NCBI GenBank assembly: GCA_022059125.1 | Contig: JAEUWY010000004.1 | Span: 744,001 to 808,000, forward strand | DNA: 64,000 nt | From: Corynespora cassiicola | Taxonomy: Eukaryota > Ascomycota > Dothideomycetes > Pleosporales > Corynesporascaceae | Direction: 5' to 3' | Notes under the pieces: generated by a model | Told to the model about the DNA's origin: nothing | Seen by the model: only the letters and a program-made list of their open reading frames with translations | Databases searched by the model: none | Program-made: the position numbers and the translations under genes | Shown here: positions 56,707 through 64,000 of the stretch, piece by piece | Position numbering within the stretch: the stretch's first letter is position 1 | How the letters are laid out: each line of letters starts with the position of its first letter

Positions 56707-57938
56707 ATGTCCAAGCCAGAGTGGCTCCAGTACGGCGTGCCGACCATCGACCACCCCTTTGGCCTGCAGCTGTGGCCCATCTTCGAGGTCGCCTTTGAGA
56801 ATGCAGTGGGATACAAGCCGCAGGATTTCCGCTTCGTCCCCGGCGAGACGCCCATCTCGACCCTCAAGTCGTGCTCCGCCATTCTCCTCACATACTACAT
56901 TGTAATCTTTGGCGGCCGAGAGGTCATGCGCAACAGGGAGCCGTTTAAGCTCAGCTTCCTGTTTAAGCTGCACAACCTGCAGCTCACGGCCATCAGCGGC
57001 ATCCTCCTGGCCCTGTTCGCCGAGCAGATTATCCCTACTCTTGCTCGCGAGGGCCTCTTCTTCGCCATTTGCGACGTCAATGGCGGCTGGACTGACAAGC
57101 TGGTGATCCTGTACTACGTACGTGTCCTCCCAGGCCATGATTGTTCGGATTAGGCTGACCGTCTTAGCTCAACTACCTCACCAAGTACCTCGAATTCATC
57201 GACACCTGCTTCCTCTTCTTGAAAAAGAAGCCGCTGAGTATGTGCTTTTCCTCCTGCCCATCGCCCGCGCTATACTGACTATTTTCCAGCCTTCCTCCAC
57301 ACCTACCACCATGGCGCGACCGCTCTCCTCTGCTACACCCAGCTCATCGGCAGCACCCCGGTCTCATGGCCCGTCATCACGCTCAACCTGTGCGTGCACG
57401 TCGTCATGTACTGGTACTACTTCCAGAACGCCCGCGGCATTCGCATCTGGTGGAAGAAGTACATCACCATCATGCAAATCACCCAATTCGTCCTCGACCT
57501 AGGTACGACCGCCCAATCTCTCCCGCCCAGCCCAACCCCCCTCCCCCTGAGACCGCCCCACTAACCAAAGTTTCCGCAGGCTTCATCTACTTCGCGTCCT
57601 GGACCTACTTCACCAGCACCTACTGGCCATGGCTCCCCAACGCGGGCAAGTGTGCGGGCGAGGAATTCGCCGCCATTGCCGGAATCTGCATCATCACGTC
57701 GTACCTATTCCTCTTCATCGTCTTCTACATCGCCACGTACAAGAAGCCTGTGCCCAAGGGCCGCCGCAGGGCTACGAGCGCGCTGGTAGAGATGAAAGAC
57801 GAGAAGGTACCCACCGTCGGCGAAGCCCGCAGGCGTCTCTCGCAGGGTGCCCATTCGTTGGCTAACGGCCATGCTACAGGCATCGCTTCCCCCAACGGCA
57901 CGCCCAATGGTCGCGCTACTCGCAGCCGAAAGGCATAG
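56707..57938 (+). CDS. ELO-family very-long-chain fatty acid elongase
   Basis: Four exons (56707-57117, 57168-57237, 57290-57502, 57580-57938) give 350 residues, the usual size for fungal Elo proteins. The histidine box HTYHH is at residues 164-168 and is preceded by [16 protein letters not shown]. About seven hydrophobic segments cross the ER membrane. The tail is basic ([10 protein letters not shown]) with a Ser-rich end, and may hold an ER signal. ELO proteins condense malonyl-CoA with acyl-CoA in the first step of elongation, feeding sphingolipids and membrane lipids. It looks closest to the Elo2/Elo3 group, but the substrate chain length cannot be read. Introns 2 and 3 fall beside the histidine box and the next helix. 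Confidence 0.92.
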
Positions 57939-58642
57939 ACGTAGAGCGTCCGAGTAAGATGCCGGGGGTTGGGAGTGAGGCCGGGAGGAAACGGAAAAAA
58001 GAGGAGGGAGTGTATACGACCCAGCGCTCGACCGACGACTGAGCACCGGTGTGTTGGGCGCATACTCATCCTCTCACCTTTTTTTTTTCCTTGTGCGCTA
58101 GGGGTCCCTACCACTGGAGTTGCCGCTCGACACGAGCGCCAAACCCCCCCCTATCCCGAACCCCATCGAGTGCGCGTCTCATCCCCGCGTACTCGCCCTC
58201 TTGTTCTTCCCCTACATCTTCGCTATAACGAGCATGAAAAAGGCAAACACCCCCGAGGTTTTTTTTTTATCTGGCGCTGGTCATTGGAAGGGCTGGGAAT
58301 GCGTAGCGATGTGTTCACAGCATCATTTCTTCCTCCGCTCCCAACGCCCACCCCCCGCCCCCGATTGAGTATTTCCTTGTAATTATTATGCGTTTTGAGG
58401 GCCTCTTTTTTCAAGTCATGAGGGGGGTGGGGTGGCATTCTTAGGGGTGTTGGCAGGGCTAAGTGTGTATGAATAGATGCATGGTATGATGGTGATGGGC
58501 GCTGCGGATAGAGGGTGGGATGAGGTTGGGGCTGAGGGGGATGGATAGAATCGAGCGTAATGCTTAATGTGTGTGTGTTCATGACCTGTGTCGCGTTCTG
58601 AGATTATGTGATGTTGATGGGTCACCAGGTATCTACCGTACC

Positions 58643-58660
58643 TACCTACCTAGGTAGGTA
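58643..58660. repeat. Perfect 18-bp palindrome of TAGGTA units
   Basis: TACCTACCTAGGTAGGTA is its own reverse complement and is extended on the left by another TACC unit. A partial copy (CTAGGTAGGTAG) occurs near 18,938. Such motifs recur in many Pezizomycotina intergenic regions. Confidence 0.6.
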
Positions 58661-58849
58661 CGTAAGGATGGAGGTTTTGTAAGTGTTGGGATGTTGGGCT
58701 TGGCCTTCGGTTACGGTGTATGTTTGTCGTGACGAGGTGGAGATGTGAGAATTGGGCAGTGGTGAAGGGGAAGGGGAGGCTACCGAGGATGACTTTGCTG
58801 AGGGATTATTGGACCTCAAAGGTTTTGTGACTTTGTTGGTGGGTGCTAT

Positions 58850-58895
58850 GGGGGGGGGGGGGGAGGGTTTTGCACACACGCACGCACGCACGCAC
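58850..58895 (+). repeat. G14 homopolymer plus CACG microsatellite
   Basis: Fourteen consecutive G (58850-58863) are followed after nine bases by a GCAC/CACG repeat of about five units. Assembly length may be uncertain here. Confidence 0.7.
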
Positions 58896-60771
58896 AATCG
58901 ATTGACGGTTTATATTACGGAGGTCAAATTACGGTTTGAGCGATGTGGTGATGAACCACCAGCCATCTAGCTACTGAACCTGGAATCAGCGGATTTTTGA
59001 ATGGGACTTGGAGGTACCATGATCTTGTAGCATGCTCTCTGGTCTTGACATATCCAGACGGCGCTGCTTTGCTTCGTTTCCTTGGGCTAGTAACTGTTCT
59101 GGCACATTATGGCCGTTGACATTTTGGTGGGCGACGTCCTGGCAAACCAAGGAGGGTCCATGCTTCGAGACGCACTTTAATCTGAGGGTGATGCCATATC
59201 TCTATATACGATAGTAGATTGAAGGTTGGATGAGAGAAAGTCTGGGCATATAGACCTCGTTTATTTGCTGTTCGTGGAAGCGTAAGAAAACTAGTCGATA
59301 GAGCTATGCCTCCCAGGCCATGTCTACATAAACTGCAGCATTATTAGACCCTCGGGCTCATAAAGTATATAAGATGGCTATATCACCATCTTCAACCCGT
59401 ATTATAAGCATGAGAAGATTACTATGATGGCGTCCGTACTTGAATATCCAATATGTAGGTTGTTGTGGAACGGACCGTGTATACTGGGAGTGGAATAGCA
59501 AGCCGCATGACAAATTCTGGTAATGTCTTTTGGAACACGAGATAACTAACGTAATGGAAACATATCCATCGTCAAGCATACCCTAGATCGCGTAACAGGT
59601 CATCGCCCTTAGAGACAAGAACCGCTATAGACGGATCTGCTGAGGCTTAGCAAATGGGAGTTCCCAGCCTCATCAACCATCGTATGTCCCTAGTACTTGT
59701 TGATGTGCGCACAAGACACCATGCGTCCCTTCATGTCCCTGGGATCCACCAATGCTCTTGTTCATCCTATGATCTTGAACACGCCCGAACATTGGGCTGG
59801 TACCCGTACAGCTTCGCTACCTGGCCCATACCTTCAAGCAAATATCTAGAATCTTCCGTTGTCCTTCGGTTCAAGAGTGCAAGGATAAGTGGGGAGAGTC
59901 TCAGGGCGATGGTGCTGTACCGAAGTTGGACGTACCGAGGTCGGTCGATACGTGTAGGGAAGGCGCGGACATGCGTCTGCTAGAGGATGCCATCATATGG
60001 AGCTATGAGTCCAGAGGGCACTTTTAGATGTCTGATGCTGCCGATATACAGGGCCAAAGCCAGGCTTGCCCATTGTTGGCTTAGATCAAAATAGTTATGA
60101 GTGCTATGCCTTGGGAGGAACATTGAAGCCAGCCCGCCGCGCCGGTTGGGACATCAACGAGCAAATTTGCCATCCAGCGGTAGCGTAATATATCCGATCC
60201 GTCTTTGCACTGCTTATGGGTCAAAGAAGCCTTACTGGTAGCCCTTCGTATGCCGCCCGCTATTCCCATATCACAGATTGAGCGACTAAACTGTGAGAGC
60301 GAGGCAGCAAAACTCTATGACTCTTTACAAGCCTATGCACTGCTGCATTTTCAGAGCCGCATGCTTCTGGCCTCAGCTAGCCAAGCTCTCCGTCAACCCC
60401 TGTCTTATGATCTAAGAAAGGGTTGGTTGGCCTCGCTCGTGGCCCCACGAGTGCTGTGACCCCCATAGCCCAACAGAGTCCGCATCGATAGTGAGCCATG
60501 GATGTAACGAAGGAAGAGGATCGGGGGCATATAGAGACGTCCTTGTATACACTGGTAGCGAAATAGTCATCGGTAGCGAAAAGGAAGTCGTCCATCTTTA
60601 GTATATGCCCAACTGACTGTTCTATGGGATGGACACCTGCTCGAGTGCAAGGTTTGATCTCAACACTGTCTGTCGCTTTGGTGAAGTACTTAATCCCACC
60701 ACTCTTCCAGGGCCTGTCGCTCTCTCTTATACCCAACCCGCTTTCATCTTGCACCACGGTCTTCAGTCGCC

Positions 60772-60839
60772 CTCATACAACTCTTATCGCAACGCCAAAG
60801 TCTTCTGTCATCCTCATATAACTCTTTCCGCAACGCCAA
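60772..60839 (+). repeat. 41-bp imperfect tandem repeat in leader
   Basis: Two near-identical copies start with CTCATA at 60772 and 60813 and share the core CGCAACGCCAA, with a degenerate third start near 60,860. It lies just upstream of the ATG of the AT-hook gene. Confidence 0.6.
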
Positions 60840-60922
60840 CAGTGGTATGTAAATCCTCACGCAGCCATCATACTCTTTCCACACACACACCAAACCACCT
60901 GGGCCAGTTCAACAAAAGCACT

Positions 60923-61657
60923 ATGGCAACGTCTCAGACCGAGCAAATGTGCGCCATCGACACGTTCTGGAGGAATAACCCGGGTGCAATAAACTCGAAA
61001 GGCTCCATGGTACATTTTCCAGGTATCGACAGGCAGTTGCCGCTTAACGCAATCCACCCTCAGGGCGTTAACGATCCCAACGAATCGCCTCCTGACGACC
61101 ATTCTGACGCTCCGCCTCCTGATGACCATTCCGACGCTCCGCCTCCTGACGACCACTCTTACGATCCGCCTCTTAATGACTACTTAGACCCTTCCCTCCG
61201 TGATAAGTCCTTTCTGCCCTTCAACCATTTCCTCGATTGGTTCACCCTTGCGCCCGTCGGCCAGCTTGGCAGTGAGCCCCTTGACCAGCTGAACGAGCCC
61301 TTCGACCAGCTTGACAATGAGCCCTTCGACCAGCTTGACAATGAGCCCTTCTACCCGCTTGACAATGAGCTCTTCGACCAGCTTAACAATGGACCCTTCG
61401 ATCGGTCTGAAAATAAGTCCTTCGGCCAGTCTGACAATGAGCCCACTGGTAAGCCCGCGCCGAGGCAGAGGGGAAGGCCCAGGGGCAGTGTGGACACTAA
61501 GAAGCGTGCACCGCGCCGCTCGCCCTCGCAGATAGCCCGCGACAAGGCCAAAGCCGCCGGGATCAAGGAGGAGAAGAAGCTGGTCCAGGAGAAGAAGCGG
61601 AAGGAAAAGAAGCGGGAGGAGAAGGCCAAGAACAAGAACAAGAAAAGCCGTGACTAG
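60923..61657 (+). CDS. Repeat-rich AT-hook-like protein
   Basis: One exon, 244 residues from the ATG at 60923; the frame is also open 294 bp upstream. Three or four copies of a PPDDHSDAP unit (about residues 55-85) are followed by seven copies of an eight-residue unit EPFDQLDN (about 115-170). An AT-hook core, RQRGRPRGS, then lies at about 180, and the C-terminus is a Lys/Glu-rich charged helix. The acidic repeats plus the DNA-binding hook suggest a nuclear protein, but this is inference. Its long reverse-strand open frame is a shadow of the repeats. No known full-length family is recognised. The gene-poor, repeat-rich setting and the repeats suggest fast evolution. Confidence 0.6.
   Translation: MATSQTEQMCAIDTFWRNNPGAINSKGSMVHFPGIDRQLPLNAIHPQGVNDPNESPPDDHSDAPPPDDHSDAPPPDDHSYDPPLNDYLDPSLRDKSFLPFNHFLDWFTLAPVGQLGSEPLDQLNEPFDQLDNEPFDQLDNEPFYPLDNELFDQLNNGPFDRSENKSFGQSDNEPTGKPAPRQRGRPRGSVDTKKRAPRRSPSQIARDKAKAAGIKEEKKLVQEKKRKEKKREEKAKNKNKKSRD
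61087..61170 (+). repeat. PPDDHSDAP-coding tandem repeat
   Basis: Three to four imperfect units of about 27-30 bp in the AT-hook gene, each encoding Pro-Pro-Asp-Asp-His with small changes. Confidence 0.7.
61272..61446 (+). repeat. 24-bp coding repeat (EPFDQLDN units)
   Basis: Seven 24-bp units (the first is shorter) encode EPFDQLDN and diverged forms. Two adjacent copies are identical in protein sequence, so recent unit duplication is likely. Confidence 0.75.
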
Positions 61658-61845
61658 GCCGGCGAAGAGGCAAAGGACGGCGAAGAGGGCAGCCAGTCCC
61701 AAACCCCTGGAGTATATTCTCGCTACCACCAAAAGTCCCTCGGCGGTGTCACGGAGCCTAAATTTCCTTGAGCAAATCCCTTCTCTTCTTGCCGGCGTGC
61801 CGGCGCGACGAGCTCGCCGCCAACGAAGCGTCTCGCTGCACCGCA

Positions 61846-62064
61846 TCATTCGCGCCGGTGCTCGCCGGCTTCGATTCCGGAGGAACTGTCTTCTTTTTCT
61901 TCACCTTTTGCATTTGCATCTGCGTTCTTTGCTTTCTTGGGAATGTCGTTGGGATGGGGGTTGCCCTCATGGTGCCCATCACCCCTAATTTTTCCCCAGA
62001 CCATCAGTACCACGAGGATCCCTAGGATCGCCGTCACGTACTCGGTGGCCATAGGGTGTCTCAT
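61846..62064 (-). CDS. Possible one-helix small membrane protein
   Basis: A frame of 72 residues from the ATG at 62064 (68 from the next ATG at 62052) has a hydrophobic helix YVTAILGILVVLMVWG near the N-terminus, followed by a charged, Lys/Glu-rich tail. The shape fits a small tail-type or single-pass membrane protein. Another frame runs through the same DNA, and no family is recognised, so this is tentative. The stretch is convergent with the AT-hook gene. Confidence 0.4.
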   Translation of the reverse strand: MRHPMATEYVTAILGILVVLMVWGKIRGDGHHEGNPHPNDIPKKAKNADANAKGEEKEDSSSGIEAGEHRRE

Positions 62065-63235
62065 ATTTGCTATCTGTATTCTTGTCGGTTCCAAATCCAA
62101 AAAATAGAGGTTTGCGGTTATTTTAGATGTCTTTTTAAGAGCTGGAGGTCGATGACCCCCTTTGTGTATCCATCTTCGTGGAGGTCGGTCGGGGGGATGA
62201 TACACTGTTTTTTGTTGTTTAACTTACTGTATTGTATGTTTGAAGATGGTTGGGTCCGAATACAAGACTTTTCTGTCTGTGTGATCTGGGAAGTTGTGTG
62301 TGTGACGAGTGATGGCGAAGAGCGAGCTTAAGATGAGGTTCCGATGATCGACATATTGTGGACGATTTTGGGGATTAGTGGGGGCTTTGGTCGGAGCCGA
62401 GGCAAAACCCGAAAGCCTATTGGACATTTAAATGTCTATTTTCCAACAACTATCTTAAATACCTCTTTTAAAAGATTTATAGAATTTTTTCTAAAAATAA
62501 TAATAATAATAACAATCCCTTTTTACAGTCACGTCACAATTTTGGTGAGGCTTCATGTCTCCCACTTGCAAGTCAACTTTCGATTGGAGAAAAGCATCCT
62601 TTGCGGTGTAGAGATGCACCTAGCTTGCGATATTTTTGAACTAATTCGGGCAGTAGATTGCATTCATCAGGGTTGCGTATTCTGCGGGTTTGATTGTTTA
62701 ACTGTGCGAGATGATGCAGAGGGATCCTGCAGCATGGCCCGTAGGATAGACCGTGTGCAATGCAGAAGTGAAATACGCCGGGCTAGGCAAGTATCGAGGT
62801 CGAGTTCTGGAGGAGATATAGTGACGGCCTTGAGATAAAGGCAGGTGGGCATATTGTTAGCGCTGAGGTCCCTACCAAAATGTGTGTGCGATGTGCATGT
62901 CAGTTTGCATCGCATGGCAGCAACTAGTCAACTTGCATGGAATCTACCCCAGCTCAACATGGCGGTCGTTCTCATAACACCCATGTCCTATAGCTATGGC
63001 TCTAACATACTGCTTCTTTACCTACTGTGAAATGAAAACATACCAGTGGAACAAATGGGATTACTTTCTGCAAGGCCATGATACAATACTATTGTGGATA
63101 GACGAGATTATCAATATTCAAAAGGAGTTCAGTCCTCAGTTTCACCTTGATAGAGAGAATCTTTGAGTTTATCAAAAAGATGGGATGTACACAGTCGGCG
63201 ACCTAGATTACTACTCTAGCTTCTAGCTTGGCTAT
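62065..63235. other. Spacer before the gamma-tubulin complex gene
   Basis: No gene is supported. It is AT-rich around 62,420-62,520, with a TAA-type repeat near 62,497-62,514. The last part would be the 3' end of the - strand gene that starts beyond the window. Confidence 0.5.
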
Positions 63236-64000
63236 TTAAATCCGATCTTTCTTCCTGTCCCACTCCAGTCTCTCGGCGAGCATCTCCCAGACAGGTTCTG
63301 CACTGACCCGGCCCACGTTTCTCAGTCCTGCCGTTACAAAGGGCAGCAGTTTACCAAATTGTTCGTCGATGCTTCCCAAATTCTGCGACAAGGAGCCTGA
63401 TGTGAGTTTCGGCCTTTGCTTGGACATTTCGTCTTCCTTTACGGAAGCGCCCTCGGAGTCCGAAGAATCGGCTTCAATGATAGCTGGAATAAAGCTCTTT
63501 CGCCTGGACGCCTTAGATGCAGCTTTACCAGGGGTCTTGGGTACCTGGAGAACGGGTGCTGCGATGGCTTTCTTCTGGGTTGACTCCTTGGCATGTATGT
63601 CGTAGAATACTACAGAAAGATCCAGCAGTGAGATGATAGCTTTGTGGATAGGCTCCAAGTTGTGCGAAAGTAGTGATTGTTCCTGCAATCTGGCCACGTA
63701 TTTGATGTGGATGCTTGACATCTCATCAATATCCTCCGCTTTCGACATGGCGGCAATCATGTCTTCCGTGGACAGATTTATGACCGTCTCAGTGAGGTAT
63801 GAACGTATAATGTCGGTGAACCAGATGAGACGATGGCGAAGCTTATACGAGGTCTGTACCAAGCGCATGTTTCGAGTCTCATGGAGAGTCTTGAGTGAAA
63901 CTCGTTGAAGGAGGTATTTCGCGCGATACGTTTGCAGCAGAAATGTGAAGATTTGCTGATAGATTGGGATGGAAGATCTTTGAATGATATTCATAAGTGT
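63236..64000 (-). CDS. Gamma-tubulin complex component (GCP family), C-terminal part
   Basis: The frame is open from 63236 to the window edge, giving 255 visible residues. The gene continues to the right, so the true start is not seen. The region matches the C-terminal GCP domain that contacts gamma-tubulin: it has IYQQIFTFLLQTYRAKYLL, a LRHRLIWF motif and a VxVY/VVFYD type end before a Lys/Ser-rich insertion (about residues 145-205), and a final helical stretch ending RLEWDRKKDRI. It is most like the GCP5/GCP6 class because of the insertion, but this is not certain. These proteins form the ring that starts microtubules at spindle poles. The - strand ends with a TAA/TAG-type stop near 63236. 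Confidence 0.75.
   Translation of the reverse strand, partial: TLMNIIQRSSIPIYQQIFTFLLQTYRAKYLLQRVSLKTLHETRNMRLVQTSYKLRHRLIWFTDIIRSYLTETVINLSTEDMIAAMSKAEDIDEMSSIHIKYVARLQEQSLLSHNLEPIHKAIISLLDLSVVFYDIHAKESTQKKAIAAPVLQVPKTPGKAASKASRRKSFIPAIIEADSSDSEGASVKEDEMSKQRPKLTSGSLSQNLGSIDEQFGKLLPFVTAGLRNVGRVSAEPVWEMLAERLEWDRKKDRI

Larger units (their letters stand above)
57939..60922. other. Gene-poor region with simple repeats
   Basis: Nearly 3 kb with no supported gene. It includes T-rich tracts near 58,080 and 58,260, a perfect 18-bp palindrome at 58,643, a G14 run with a CACG microsatellite at 58,850-58,895, and a leader tandem repeat at 60,772. The open frames at 58,752-58,970 (+) and 58,646-58,897 (-) overlap each other and neither is convincing. 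Confidence 0.5.

Noticed and set aside
58646..58970. Overlapping + and - frames near the G run
   Set aside because: Each is explained by the other's low complexity (G and CACG repeats); no start or homology support.
61184..61849. Long - strand frame of 221 codons opposite the AT-hook gene
   Set aside because: It is a mirror of the repeats on the + strand, with low-complexity hydrophobic and Val/Leu/Lys repeats and no start or splice support.

Overview
The window is nuclear DNA from a filamentous ascomycete (Pezizomycotina). The evidence is short spliceosomal introns of about 48-115 bp with GT..AG ends (one carries a TACTAAT branch point), fungal orthologues (TRA1, ADE6, TFC1, a PP2A B56 subunit, CYK3, cytosolic GluRS, an ENA-type ATPase, an ELO elongase), and secreted carbohydrate enzymes (AA9 and GH92). 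A Dothideomycete is my guess from the RING-gene expansion, but it is not proven. I see no CRISPR, rRNA, tRNA or intact transposon.

Layout. 1-2153: AT-rich stretch with no gene. 2154-8513: four intronless genes in tandem on the + strand. They share a helical frame and a C-terminal module, but their RING fingers are in four states: complete (gene 4), one zinc ligand lost (gene 1), cysteine-only and diverged (gene 3), and cleanly absent (gene 2). This is the most novel-looking locus. 9247-10016: AA9 lytic polysaccharide monooxygenase. 11440-15631: CYK3-like cytokinesis protein. 16490-18471: cytosolic glutamyl-tRNA synthetase. 19464-22473: secreted GH92 alpha-mannosidase with seven exons. 22474-27844: long gene-poor tract with a cluster of GCATGGC heptamers and one small TATA-driven ORF. 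27845-31442: ENA-type P-type ATPase. 31892-32285: a small two-exon gene on the - strand, found only after splicing.

33007-52188 holds three large housekeeping genes on the - strand: TRA1 (pseudokinase scaffold of SAGA/NuA4), ADE6 (FGAM synthase, purine synthesis) and TFC1 (TFIIIC tau95, RNA polymerase III). TFC1 is head-to-head with the PP2A B56 (RTS1-like) gene at 53032-55755. 56707-57938: ELO fatty-acid elongase. 57939-63235 is gene-poor, with a repeat-rich AT-hook protein (60923-61657) and a possible one-helix membrane protein on the - strand. 63236-64000 is the C-terminal end of a gamma-tubulin complex protein that runs off the window.

The housekeeping genes do not form one pathway. AA9 and GH92 fit an organism that feeds on plant or fungal polymers. 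The exon models were built by eye from splice signals, reading-frame continuity and known family motifs.
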